Source: JBEKDJ01 sp050014415
Lineage (GTDB): Bacteria > Desulfobacterota > BSN033 > UBA1163
NCBI GenBank assembly: GCA_050014415.1
Contig: JBEKDJ010000104.1
Span: 1 to 14,123, forward strand
DNA: 14,123 nucleotides
Direction: 5' to 3'
Shown: one piece after another, positions 1 to 6,968 of the stretch
How the letters are laid out: each line of letters begins with the position of its first letter
How positions within the stretch are numbered: position 1 is the first letter of the stretch
The notes under the pieces: model-generated
Told to the model about the DNA's origin: nothing
Databases searched by the model: none
Seen by the model: only the letters and a program-made list of their open reading frames with translations
Program-made: the position numbers and the translations under genes

Positions 1-60
1 AAAAGTAAAGAATGGGTTTTTTTGTAAATTGCCTCTTCCGTTTCTACAAAGTGAGGATTT

Positions 61-441
61 ATGCTTGCAGGACCGGATCTGTTAGTCATCTTGGCAATTG
101 CTGTGATTGTTTTTGGGCCCAAGAAACTCCCAGAATTAGCTAAGACGATTGGCAAGGCGATGGCAGAGTTAAAGAGAACAACTGAAGAAGTGAAGGAGAG
201 TATCGGAATTAAAGAGCTGGGAGACATAAGAAGCCACCTGACTGGAATGGACCTTTTTGTCGATTTAGCTGAAAAGGTATCTGCTTCCATGAGTAAGACG
301 AATGCAGGAACCTCTGTGCCCGCGGATGCTTCGGCTTCGGTTGCTGAAAAGACCTTATCTGCCGAAGAGGCCGCAAACCCGGTTAGAGATGGGGATAAGT
401 TGAAGAACGAGGAGCTGAACCACGCTGCAGAGAAACTGTAA
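61..441 (+). CDS. tatA: Sec-independent protein translocase subunit TatA/TatE family
   Basis: Pore-forming subunit of the twin-arginine translocase, which moves folded, often cofactor-bearing proteins across the inner membrane with TatC. The 126-residue protein has a short N-terminal membrane helix (about residues 4-18), the hinge motif FGPKKLPEL (18-26), then an amphipathic helix (about 24-50). The C-terminal half is hydrophilic, rich in Ala, Glu and Lys, and probably unstructured. The hinge favours TatA/E over TatB, although the protein is longer than many TatA proteins (often 60-90 residues). A GTGAGG ribosome site lies 4 bases before the ATG. A strong terminator follows the stop, so it appears to be a single or last gene. 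No tatC is in the window. Confidence 0.88.
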   Translation: MLAGPDLLVILAIAVIVFGPKKLPELAKTIGKAMAELKRTTEEVKESIGIKELGDIRSHLTGMDLFVDLAEKVSASMSKTNAGTSVPADASASVAEKTLSAEEAANPVRDGDKLKNEELNHAAEKL

Positions 442-484
442 AGAGAAGGCATCTTGTCTTATTTGAGAAGAAGTTTCATGTGAG

Positions 485-509
485 AAAACCATCCTTTGGA
501 TGGTTTTTT
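485..509 (+). terminator. Rho-independent terminator after tatA
   Basis: A perfect 10-bp stem (AAAACCATCC at 485-494, GGATGGTTTT at 498-507) with a TTT loop, running into a T tract. It lies 43 bases after the tatA stop and separates tatA from the next + strand gene. Confidence 0.9.
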
Positions 510-559
510 GGCATTATGGGAAACGGGCCATCGGGGAAGGGTGGAATAAATCTTAGTTT

Positions 560-1300
560 ATGAAGCGATCGCTCCAATCAAAATTGAAATGGGCCGGGAT
601 TATTTGTTTCTTGGGAGCAGTATTCATCTTTATCACCTATCGATATAATTCTTGGTTATTAACTGAAGCGGTTAGACTCTACGGCATTCTCCATGATCCC
701 CATCGATTAAAAGAAGTGATCTCTTCTTTCGGGCCGTATTCCCCCTTGGTTTTCATACTTATCCAGATGTCACAAGTCGTTGTGGCCCCCATTCCCGGCG
801 GTCCGATAGAATTCTTGGGAGGTTACCTCTTTGGAGCCAAGGCCGGATTTCTTTATTCCATGATGGGTCTTGTCATGGGCTCCTGGATCGCCTTCAGTTT
901 GGCCAGGATCTTTGAAAAGTGGGCCGTTGAAAAGTTTGTTTCAGCAAAGTCCAGGAAGAAGTTTGACTATTTGATTGGACATGAAGGCGTCATCCTCAGC
1001 GTTTTCCTCTTTTTGATTCCAGGTTTTCCAAAGGACGCCTTGTGCTACATCTTAGGTCTGACACCCATGCACTTAGGTATTTTCCTGTTGGTCTCAACGA
1101 TTGGGAGAATGCCCGGAACGTTGATGGCGACCCTTCAAGGTGCTAAGGCTTTCGATCATCAATATAAGGCCTTGTTGATCCTATTGGGAATTTCCTCGCT
1201 GGTCATCCTGGTCTTTTATATCTACCATGAGAAGATTCATCTGTTGATAAGGAAACTTCATTTTGGCCAAAAGACTGGTCGCCCTGCTTCAGGCCCTTGA
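560..1300 (+). CDS. TVP38/TMEM64-like (VTT/DedA-type) inner-membrane protein
   Basis: Polytopic membrane protein of 246 residues. Hydrophobic segments are visible at about residues 10-28, 60-78, 92-115, 142-165, 168-185 and 202-221. Family-like motifs are the Pro/Gly-rich re-entrant segment APIPGGPIEFLGGYLFG (76-92), FLIPGFPKDALCYILGL (151-167) and GRMPGTL (182-188). VTT proteins are linked to lipid scrambling or undecaprenyl/phospholipid transport, but the substrate of this one cannot be read from sequence. A purine-rich run (GGGGAAGGGTGGAA, 533-546) lies rather far upstream of the ATG, so the ribosome site is weak. It converges on the epimerase gene; the 50-bp gap shows no convincing terminator. 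Confidence 0.8.
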   Translation: MKRSLQSKLKWAGIICFLGAVFIFITYRYNSWLLTEAVRLYGILHDPHRLKEVISSFGPYSPLVFILIQMSQVVVAPIPGGPIEFLGGYLFGAKAGFLYSMMGLVMGSWIAFSLARIFEKWAVEKFVSAKSRKKFDYLIGHEGVILSVFLFLIPGFPKDALCYILGLTPMHLGIFLLVSTIGRMPGTLMATLQGAKAFDHQYKALLILLGISSLVILVFYIYHEKIHLLIRKLHFGQKTGRPASGP

Positions 1301-1350
1301 GACCTCTTGTCACTCAATGAGAAATATCCCCCCTTGAGATGATTTTTGGT

Positions 1351-1761
1351 TCAACTCTCTTTTGGAAGTTCACAAAGTTCGATAAGAACACCGTTCGAGG
1401 ATTTGGGATGGACGAAAGCGACTTTTGTCTGATGGGCACCTGGCCGGGGTTTCTGATCAATCAGCGTTGCTCCCTTTGCGAGAAAGGCTTTCACCTCGGT
1501 CTCAATGTCATCGACCTCAAAACAGATATGATGGATTCCAGGTCCCTTTGTCTCCAGGAATTTGACCAGAGGAGAATCTGGCTCTGCAGGTTGGACCAGC
1601 TCGATATTCGATTCACCGATCTTGAAAAAGCCGACCTTTGTCTTTTGAGCGGAAACCACCTCGACGCCAGAAAGAGTGAGACCTAAGACATCCTGATAGA
1701 AGCTGGCCGCCTCCTCAAGATTATTAACTGCAATGGCAATGTGATTGATTTTTCTAAGCAT
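1351..1761 (-). CDS. mce: Methylmalonyl-CoA epimerase (VOC superfamily)
   Basis: Interconverts (S)- and (R)-methylmalonyl-CoA, linking the carboxyltransferase to the B12-dependent mutase. The 136-residue protein has two VOC beta-alpha-beta-beta-beta modules. Expected metal ligands are visible: His7 in NHIAIAV, the His77-His78 pair in GPGIHHICFEV (one is the ligand) and Glu128 in GVLIELCE. Length is typical. The frame is open 21 codons further upstream, but ATG at 1761 is chosen because AAGGAG (1768-1773) lies 6 bases before it and homology begins at MLRKINHIAIAV. It is the last gene of the - strand series, 132 bp after the mutase small subunit. Confidence 0.93.
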   Translation of the reverse strand: MLRKINHIAIAVNNLEEAASFYQDVLGLTLSGVEVVSAQKTKVGFFKIGESNIELVQPAEPDSPLVKFLETKGPGIHHICFEVDDIETEVKAFLAKGATLIDQKPRPGAHQTKVAFVHPKSSNGVLIELCELPKES

Positions 1762-1767
1762 GATCTT

Positions 1768-1773
1768 CTCCTT
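1768..1773 (-). promoter_or_regulatory. Ribosome binding site of mce
   Basis: AAGGAG on the - strand, 6 bases before the ATG at 1761. It decides the start against the longer open frame. Confidence 0.8.
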
Positions 1774-1893
1774 CGAGTTGTTGAAATTCCTAATACCAAA
1801 GTCCAAATGACAGATTAAATTCAACGCCCGAATGTCAAGATATTTCTCTTAAACTTTGACATGCATTTGACACTTGGATTTTGAGACTTGGAT

Positions 1894-2292
1894 TTAAGAA
1901 GATCTAACATTTTTCTTGATGTAGTTAATAATGTCTTCCGTGGAGGCACCTGGCTGGAAGATCTCCTGGATCCCAGATTTCTTCAGTCCCGGAATATCTT
2001 CGGCAGGGATGATGCCACCTCCAAGAACAAGGATATCCTCAGCCCCTTTCTCTTTGAGAATCTGGATCACCTTCGGGAAGAGATGGTTGTGTGCGCCAGA
2101 GAGACAGGAGAGGCCTACAATATCCACTGCTTCCTGGATCGCGGCGTTTGCAATCTGTTCTGGCATCTGTCGTATCCCTGTATAGATCACCTCCATCCCG
2201 GCATCCCTTAAGGCCTGAGCGATCACTTTTGCACCCCGGTCGTGCCCGTCCAGTCCCGGCTTCGCGATGAGCACTCGTATCTTCCGAGTCAT
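1894..2292 (-). CDS. mcmA2: Methylmalonyl-CoA mutase, small (cobalamin-binding) subunit
   Basis: B12-binding subunit of the two-subunit mutase that converts (R)-methylmalonyl-CoA to succinyl-CoA. The 132-residue Rossmann-like domain carries the base-off/His-on signature DGHDRG (Asp15, His17, Gly20), where His17 should ligate cobalt. It is followed by SCLSGAHN (about 72-79) and the loop LGGGIIP, both typical of the corrinoid pocket. ATG at 2292 is preferred over an in-frame codon 18 residues upstream because of a strong AGGAGGG just before it. It lies downstream of the catalytic subunit, separated by a 111-bp spacer that holds an inverted repeat. Confidence 0.94.
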   Translation of the reverse strand: MTRKIRVLIAKPGLDGHDRGAKVIAQALRDAGMEVIYTGIRQMPEQIANAAIQEAVDIVGLSCLSGAHNHLFPKVIQILKEKGAEDILVLGGGIIPAEDIPGLKKSGIQEIFQPGASTEDIINYIKKNVRSS

Positions 2293-2296
2293 GATA

Positions 2297-2303
2297 CCCT
2301 CCT
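2297..2303 (-). promoter_or_regulatory. Ribosome binding site of mcmA2
   Basis: AGGAGGG on the - strand, 4 bases before the ATG at 2292. It fixes the start of the cobalamin-binding subunit. Confidence 0.85.
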
Positions 2304-2311
2304 GATCATTT

Positions 2312-2396
2312 CGGATTGCGCAATTCAGATTTCGGAATGAAGCCACTGAATCTCAATCCATGATTCTTCATTCCACATTTCGCATTCTGCAATCGG
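2312..2396. repeat. Imperfect inverted repeat between mcmA1 and mcmA2
   Basis: Two 31-base arms (2312-2342 and 2366-2396) are complementary at about 22 of 31 positions, with nearly perfect inner ends (CTTCATTCC against GGAATGAAG) and a good outer block (TGCAATC), around a 23-base loop. It fills most of the spacer between the mutase genes. No T tract follows, so it is not a standard terminator. It could be an mRNA-stability hairpin or a decayed repetitive element. Confidence 0.65.
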
Positions 2397-2403
2397 CCAT
2401 GGT

Positions 2404-4059
2404 CTATCTTTCTCTGTACTCTCCAAATACCTCTCTTAAGGTGTCTGAAATCTCCCCGAGGGTGGCATAAGACCTGACCGCTTCTAAAATCGGTTGGACC
2501 AGATTGTCTGTCCCTTGGGCTGTCTTCTTTAAGACAGCCAGCGTCTCTCTCACCTTCGAGTTATCCCTCTCTTGTTTGACTCGCGCGAGTTTTTCCTTTT
2601 GGTAGCGCTCTACCTCCGGTTGGATGCGGAGAACATCCTTGAGTGGTTCCTCTTCGATCTGAAACTGGTTCAGGCCCACAATGATCCGTCTCTTGGTTTC
2701 GATCTCTTTTTGATATTGATAAGCACTTGCGGCAATTTCTCCTTGAATATAACCGGATTCGATAGCCTTGATCGCTCCGCCCATTGCCTCAATCTTCTCG
2801 ATATATTCCATGGCCTTCTTTTCTATTTCATTCGTCAGGGCTTCCACGGCATAAGATCCTCCCAGAGGGTCGACCATATCAGCGACACCGCTCTCATGGG
2901 CAATGAGCTGCTGGGTTCTCAATGCAATCCTCACAGAATCTTCTGTGGGCAGCGCAAAGGCTTCATCTCTCGAGTTGGTATGGAGCGATTGCGTTCCCCC
3001 TAAGACTGCAGCCAAAGCTTGAAAAGCAACCCTCACCACGTTGTTATCGGGCTGCTGGGCAGTGAGTGTACAGCCGGAGGTCTGAGTATGGAATCGCAGC
3101 ATGCACGATTCATCTCGCTTCGCCTGAAACCGCTCTTTCATGATTCTGGCCCAAAGCCTTCGAGCCGCTCTGAATTTGGCAATCTCTTCGAAGAAGTTGT
3201 TATGAGCGTTGAAGAAGAAGGCCAGTCTGGACGCGAAGGAATCGACGTCGAGACCTGCCTGAATGGCTGCTTCCACATAAGCAATGCCATCTGCCAAAGT
3301 GAAAGCCACTTCCTGGACGGCGGAGGAGCCTGCTTCACGAATGTGGTAACCGCTGATACTGATGGTATTCCACCGGGGAATATGATCTTTGCAGAACGCA
3401 AAGATATCTGTGATGATGCGCATCGATTCGAGAGGTGGGAAGATATAGGTTCCCCTTGCAGCATATTCTTTGAGAATGTCATTTTGTATGGTCCCTTGTA
3501 AGACTTCGATCTTGACGCCCTGTTTTTCTGCTACGGCGATGTACATCGCAAGAAGGATGGCCGCAGGGGAGTTGATTGTCATTGAGGTTGAGACCTTGTC
3601 CAGGGGGATCCCCTCGAAGAGGATCTCCATATCTCTTAAGGTGTCGATGGCGACACCGACCTTTCCAACCTCTGCCTCAGCCAAAGGATGGTCGGAATCG
3701 TAACCAATCTGCGTCGGAAGGTCGAAGGCGACACTCAAGCCAGTCTGCCCGTGTTCCAGAAGGTATTTATAGCGTTTATTTGTTTCTTCAGGTGTTGCAA
3801 ATCCCGCGTACTGACGCATGGTCCATAAACGGCCTCGATACATCGTCGCCTGGACCCCCCGAGTAAAAGGGAATTCTCCAGGAAATCCCAGGTCACGGCA
3901 GTAATCGGTATCGGCAGTACTCAAAGGGGTGTAAAGACGGTCAATCTCTATGTTTGAAGTGGTTTTGAAGGAGGGCTCTCGTTCGCGTGACTTTGAAATG
4001 GTCCTATTCAGGGTCGTCTTTTCCCAGCGCTCAAATTCTTCTCGAATGTCCTTGGACAT
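2404..4059 (-). CDS. mcmA1: Methylmalonyl-CoA mutase, large (catalytic) subunit
   Basis: Catalytic TIM-barrel subunit of the radical B12 mutase, 551 residues and without a cobalamin domain, as expected for the split form. Visible motifs are FTRGVQATMY (65-74), RQYAGF (82-87), GLSVAFDLPTQIGYDSDHP (107-125), IQNDILKEYAARGTYIFPP (191-209), SISGYHIREAG (234-244) and GGTQSLHTNSRDEA. By alignment from memory with the Propionibacterium enzyme, Tyr74, Arg202 and His239 match Tyr89, Arg207 and His244. The Tyr/Arg pair is characteristic of methylmalonyl-CoA mutase; isobutyryl-CoA mutase has Phe/Gln. A GAGGTGA site (4063-4069) precedes the ATG. Alkylmalonyl/alkylsuccinyl-CoA mutases of anaerobic alkane degraders are close relatives, so a bulkier substrate is not excluded. 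Confidence 0.95.
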   Translation of the reverse strand: MSKDIREEFERWEKTTLNRTISKSREREPSFKTTSNIEIDRLYTPLSTADTDYCRDLGFPGEFPFTRGVQATMYRGRLWTMRQYAGFATPEETNKRYKYLLEHGQTGLSVAFDLPTQIGYDSDHPLAEAEVGKVGVAIDTLRDMEILFEGIPLDKVSTSMTINSPAAILLAMYIAVAEKQGVKIEVLQGTIQNDILKEYAARGTYIFPPLESMRIITDIFAFCKDHIPRWNTISISGYHIREAGSSAVQEVAFTLADGIAYVEAAIQAGLDVDSFASRLAFFFNAHNNFFEEIAKFRAARRLWARIMKERFQAKRDESCMLRFHTQTSGCTLTAQQPDNNVVRVAFQALAAVLGGTQSLHTNSRDEAFALPTEDSVRIALRTQQLIAHESGVADMVDPLGGSYAVEALTNEIEKKAMEYIEKIEAMGGAIKAIESGYIQGEIAASAYQYQKEIETKRRIIVGLNQFQIEEEPLKDVLRIQPEVERYQKEKLARVKQERDNSKVRETLAVLKKTAQGTDNLVQPILEAVRSYATLGEISDTLREVFGEYRER

Positions 4060-4086
4060 GATTCACCTCGTGTTCAGATTGTGGAT

Positions 4087-4099
4087 TCGGGATTCCCGA
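4087..4099. repeat. Short palindrome in the spacer upstream of mcmA1
   Basis: TCGGGA-T-TCCCGA forms a perfect 6-bp dyad in the 110-bp spacer between the carboxyltransferase and mcmA1. The spacer also holds TTCGAAAT and GAATCTGCATTCCG words like those of the other spacers. No promoter or terminator is evident there. Confidence 0.45.
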
Positions 4100-4169
4100 T
4101 TTCGAAATGCCATCTAAACGATTGGGTACGACGATACCACTTACTTCTGAATCTGCATTCCGCCATCAC

Positions 4170-5744
4170 TTACAGTGGGATGTTGCCGTGTTTTCGCCAG
4201 GGATTCGTATCAACCTTGTTCTTAAGGATGTCGAGCGCTCGGATGATCTTAGGTCGGGTCTCTTCAGGCTCGATGATCTCGTCAACGTACCCTAATTCAG
4301 CCGCTTTATAAGGACTTGCAAATTTCTCTTGATAATCGGCAAGCAGCTGTTGACGTGTCTCTTCGGGATGCTTGGCATTCTTGATCTCGTTCCGAAAGAT
4401 GACATTGACCGCACCCTCTGCTCCCATGACGGCGATTTCCGCATTGGGGTAGCAGTAGTTGATATCTCCCCGAATGTGCTTGCTCGACATCGCGATATAG
4501 GCACCCCCATAGGCCTTCCGGGTGATGATCGTAATCTTTGGCACGGTAGCCTCACAAAAGGCGTAGAGGAGCTTGGCCCCATGCCGGATAATACCTTTTT
4601 CCTCCATGTCGATTCCCGGAAGAAAGCCGGGGACGTCAACAAAGGTGACCAAAGGGAAATTAAAGCAGTCGCAGAACCGAACGAAACGAGCAGCCTTCAC
4701 CGAGGAGTCCGGGTCGAGGGAGCCAGCCATCCAGTTGGGCTGGTTGGCAATGATACCCACGGGCATACCGCCAAAACGGGCAAAGCCGACGATGATGTTC
4801 TTTGCGTAGTCCTTTTGGACTTCAAGAAAATAACCATCATCCACCGTCGGCAAGATCACCTTTTTCATATCGTAGGCTTTCCTGGAATCCTCCGGGATAA
4901 CCGTCTTGAGTGATTCGTCCATGCGATTGGGATCATCTTTGCTTTCGACGATCGGAGGCTTCTCCCGATTGTTCTGCGGAAAAAACCTGAGGAGTTCTTT
5001 GATGAGACGAATCGTATCCTCATCGTTCTGCCCGGCGAAATGGGCCACGCCGCTCTTCTCCATATGGACCTTCGATCCCCCTAGGAGTTCGGAGGTGATG
5101 GGTTTTCCGTCTGCGGTTTCTGTCTTCTTCAGGGCGGCCTTGATCACATCAGGTCCAGTGATATGCAGGTAACTTGTGCCTTTGGTCATGAGGATGAAGT
5201 CGGTGATCGCCGGAGAATAGACCGCACCGCCTGCACAGGGCCCCATGATCGCAGAGATTTGAGGGATGACCCCGGAAGCAAGCACATTCCTTAGGAAGAT
5301 ATAGGCATAGCCAGCCAGGCTTTCCACGCCTTCCTGAATCCTGGCCCCTCCAGAATCGTTCAGGCCAATGACAGGAGCTCCCGTCTTCATGGCGAGGTCC
5401 ATTATCTTGCAGATCTTCTGTGCGAAGGCAATTCCCAAGGCTCCACCAAATACCGTAAAATCCTGAGAAAAGACGAAGGCCAGACGGCCTTCGATTTTGC
5501 CATAGCCCGTCACGACCCCATCTCCGAAGAACTTCTTCGTTTCCATTCCGAAATCGATACAATGATGGGTGATGAAACGGTCCACCTCTACAAACGTCCC
5601 GGGATCGAAGAGAAGATCGACTCTTTCCCGTGCCGTCCATTTCCCGTCTTTATGTTGCTTATCGATCTTCTCCTGACCGCCTCCTAATAAGGCCTCTGCT
5701 CTTCTTTTTTCCAGTTCCTTTCGGATCGCTTCAATCGACCTCAT
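4170..5744 (-). CDS. Biotin-dependent acyl-CoA carboxyltransferase (propionyl-CoA carboxylase beta / methylmalonyl-CoA decarboxylase alpha)
   Basis: Moves CO2 between carboxybiotin and propionyl-CoA or methylmalonyl-CoA. The 524-residue protein has the two crotonase-like halves of the family. The N-terminal oxyanion loop is GPCAGGA (168-174), with NDSGGARIQEG starting at 129. The C-terminal half has NQPNWMAGSLD (334-344), FVDVPGFLPG (368-377) and KAYGGAYIAM (410-419), and the family-typical end HGNIPL. Residue 417 is Ile where propionyl-CoA carboxylases have Asp (GGAYDVM), so a decarboxylase or transcarboxylase role should be kept open. No biotin carboxylase or biotin-carrier gene is nearby. 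ATG 5744 is chosen over an in-frame TTG at 5765, which overlaps the ribosome site. Confidence 0.9.
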   Translation of the reverse strand: MRSIEAIRKELEKRRAEALLGGGQEKIDKQHKDGKWTARERVDLLFDPGTFVEVDRFITHHCIDFGMETKKFFGDGVVTGYGKIEGRLAFVFSQDFTVFGGALGIAFAQKICKIMDLAMKTGAPVIGLNDSGGARIQEGVESLAGYAYIFLRNVLASGVIPQISAIMGPCAGGAVYSPAITDFILMTKGTSYLHITGPDVIKAALKKTETADGKPITSELLGGSKVHMEKSGVAHFAGQNDEDTIRLIKELLRFFPQNNREKPPIVESKDDPNRMDESLKTVIPEDSRKAYDMKKVILPTVDDGYFLEVQKDYAKNIIVGFARFGGMPVGIIANQPNWMAGSLDPDSSVKAARFVRFCDCFNFPLVTFVDVPGFLPGIDMEEKGIIRHGAKLLYAFCEATVPKITIITRKAYGGAYIAMSSKHIRGDINYCYPNAEIAVMGAEGAVNVIFRNEIKNAKHPEETRQQLLADYQEKFASPYKAAELGYVDEIIEPEETRPKIIRALDILKNKVDTNPWRKHGNIPL

Positions 5745-5754
5745 GAATGATTTT

Positions 5755-5762
5755 CCCTCCTT
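5755..5762 (-). promoter_or_regulatory. Ribosome binding site of the carboxyltransferase gene
   Basis: AAGGAGGG on the - strand, 10 bases before the ATG at 5744. The TTG that would extend the frame by seven codons lies at the edge of this site and is therefore unlikely to be the start. Confidence 0.8.
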
Positions 5763-5773
5763 CAAAAAATCAA

Positions 5774-5861
5774 TGTGAATTGCAGCCGTAACATTGCAAC
5801 AGTTTCATTTTCGCTCTCTATTTCCAATGATAACTTTCCATCTTCCCATTTGCAATTCTCA
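5774..5861. repeat. Inverted repeat spanning the meaB-carboxyltransferase spacer
   Basis: TGTGAATTGCA (5774-5784) pairs with TGCAATTCTCA (5851-5861) at 10 of 11 positions, around a 66-base interior. The right arm includes the meaB stop codon. The arms are short and far apart, so this is a modest observation. Confidence 0.35.
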
Positions 5862-6806
5862 ATGGGTTTTCAATTCTTCAGCCAACACTTTTTCGGCCGC
5901 CGAGTAAGGATCCGTCCGACGCTTCATCAGATCGTCAATGATGGTTGCCCACCCTCCTTCTTTTTCCATTTTCTGAATGAAATGAGTTATCACTTCGGCC
6001 TCAAGAATCTCTAAGAAGGCTGCCTTCGTCCTTTCTCTCAACTTCTTCTCTAAAGCCTGGCTCTGCTCCATGGCCTGTTTATGGCGGTAAATCCCCTGTA
6101 CCAGTTCAGAAATCCCTTTTCCCAAAATCGCTTCGGTTTTCAAGATCAATGGCTGCCAAGCGTCCGCCCTCTGCTTGCTCATCTCGAGAACCATCTGGAG
6201 ATCCCTTTCCGTCCTCTCAGCTCCTCCCCGGTCACATTTATTGATAACGAAGAGATCCCCGATTTCGATGATGCCTGCCTTAATGGCTTGGATGTCGTCG
6301 CCCATTCCGGGTACTAAGACAACAACGGAGGTATAGGCAGTGTTGACAATCTTCACTTCGTCTTGGCCCACGCCCACCGTTTCGACGAGGATGACATTCT
6401 TCCCCATCGCATCCATCACATGGATGATATCTTGAGTAGAACGAGAGAGTCCACCCAGACACCCCCGGGTGGCCAGGGAGCGGATGAAGACTCCTTCGTC
6501 AGTGGCGTGGCGCTGCATCCGAATCCGATCACCCAGGATTGCTCCACCACTGAATGGGCTGGTGGGATCTACGGCAACAATCCCAACAGTCTTCCCTTCT
6601 TCCCGAAAGACGTCCACCATCTTATCGACGATGGTGGACTTACCAGACCCCGGAGGGCCCGTTATCCCAATGATATAAGCTTTTCCTGTCTTAGGATAAA
6701 GCTCCTTCAGTGATTCCAGGGCGCCGGGCATGCCATCATCAATATCCCTCATCAGCATCGAGGCGGCGCGAATATCTCCCTCTAAGATTCGTTTGGCTAA
6801 GCTCAT
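5859..6806 (-). CDS. meaB: MeaB-family GTPase, methylmalonyl-CoA mutase chaperone
   Basis: G3E/SIMIBI P-loop GTPase that gates adenosylcobalamin loading into methylmalonyl-CoA mutase and ejects damaged cofactor. The 315-residue protein shows Walker A GPPGSGKST (50-58), VDPTSPFSGGAILGDR (79-94) with the Mg-binding Asp80, the switch segment SLATRGCLGGL (110-120), ETVGVGQDE (142-150) and base-recognition NKCD (189-192). The C-terminal helices are typical of the family's dimerisation arm. The start is ambiguous: GTG at 6809 directly precedes ATG at 6806, and neither has a clear ribosome site. Its place beside the mutase genes supports the assignment over the related LAO/AO transport ATPase label. 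Confidence 0.93.
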   Translation of the reverse strand: MSLAKRILEGDIRAASMLMRDIDDGMPGALESLKELYPKTGKAYIIGITGPPGSGKSTIVDKMVDVFREEGKTVGIVAVDPTSPFSGGAILGDRIRMQRHATDEGVFIRSLATRGCLGGLSRSTQDIIHVMDAMGKNVILVETVGVGQDEVKIVNTAYTSVVVLVPGMGDDIQAIKAGIIEIGDLFVINKCDRGGAERTERDLQMVLEMSKQRADAWQPLILKTEAILGKGISELVQGIYRHKQAMEQSQALEKKLRERTKAAFLEILEAEVITHFIQKMEKEGGWATIIDDLMKRRTDPYSAAEKVLAEELKTH

Positions 6807-6809
6807 CAC

Positions 6810-6966
6810 TTTAACAGATTACCAAAGGTGGGCAGAGTTGACAACAGTCATCGGTCATCGTGTCCGTACCACGTGCCTCGCGTCTTTGCCATTCAGTTCC
6901 TGAGCATGGAACACTCATCCTAATGGTGTCAGTTATTTCTCCGAACTGCGAACCCATCACTCCGAA
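6810..6966. other. 157-bp spacer between the DUF35 gene and meaB
   Basis: The longest spacer of the catabolic cluster. It contains a CTCCGAAC-type repeat at its right end (6936-6968) and a tandem-like GATGACCGATGAC on the - strand (6847-6859). I see no good promoter, no terminator and no open frame with a ribosome site. Transcription of meaB may depend on read-through. Confidence 0.4.
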
Positions 6967-6968
6967 CT
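6936..6968 (+). repeat. CTCCGAAC-type intergenic repeat, copy 1
   Basis: Two CTCCGAACT words (6939-6947 and 6960-6968) separated by 12 bases, just after the DUF35 gene. Apart from a 7-base insertion (6948-6954) and one mismatch it matches a 26-base segment of the acyl-CoA dehydrogenase-etfA spacer (10179-10204) in the opposite orientation. Confidence 0.55.

Noticed and set aside
1301..1350. Terminator between the converging VTT-family gene and mce
   Set aside because: Only CTCA-A-TGAG was found; no stem with a T tract on either strand.
1762..1824. Upstream in-frame extension of mce by 21 codons
   Set aside because: The extension has no ribosome site and no family similarity, while ATG 1761 has AAGGAG at proper spacing.
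1797..1877. Inverted repeat in the mcmA2-mce spacer (CCAAAGTCCAAATG against CATTTGACACTTGG) and a doubled CTTGGATTT (1873-1881, 1887-1895)
   Set aside because: The pairing is only about 11 of 14 in an AT-rich spacer with a long interior; it resembles the other spacer repeats but is too weak to list as an element.
2572..3501. Two long + strand open frames (2572-3003 and 3019-3501) opposite mcmA1
   Set aside because: The mutase reading is unambiguous over this region; the antisense frames have no start signals or family features.
4329..4913. A 194-codon open frame on the + strand opposite the carboxyltransferase gene
   Set aside because: It lies wholly antisense to a well-conserved coding region, has no ribosome site and no recognisable motif; it is a shadow of codon bias.
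6870..6875. CACGTG palindrome in the spacer upstream of meaB
   Set aside because: A six-base palindrome occurs often by chance, and no bacterial regulator with this site is indicated here.
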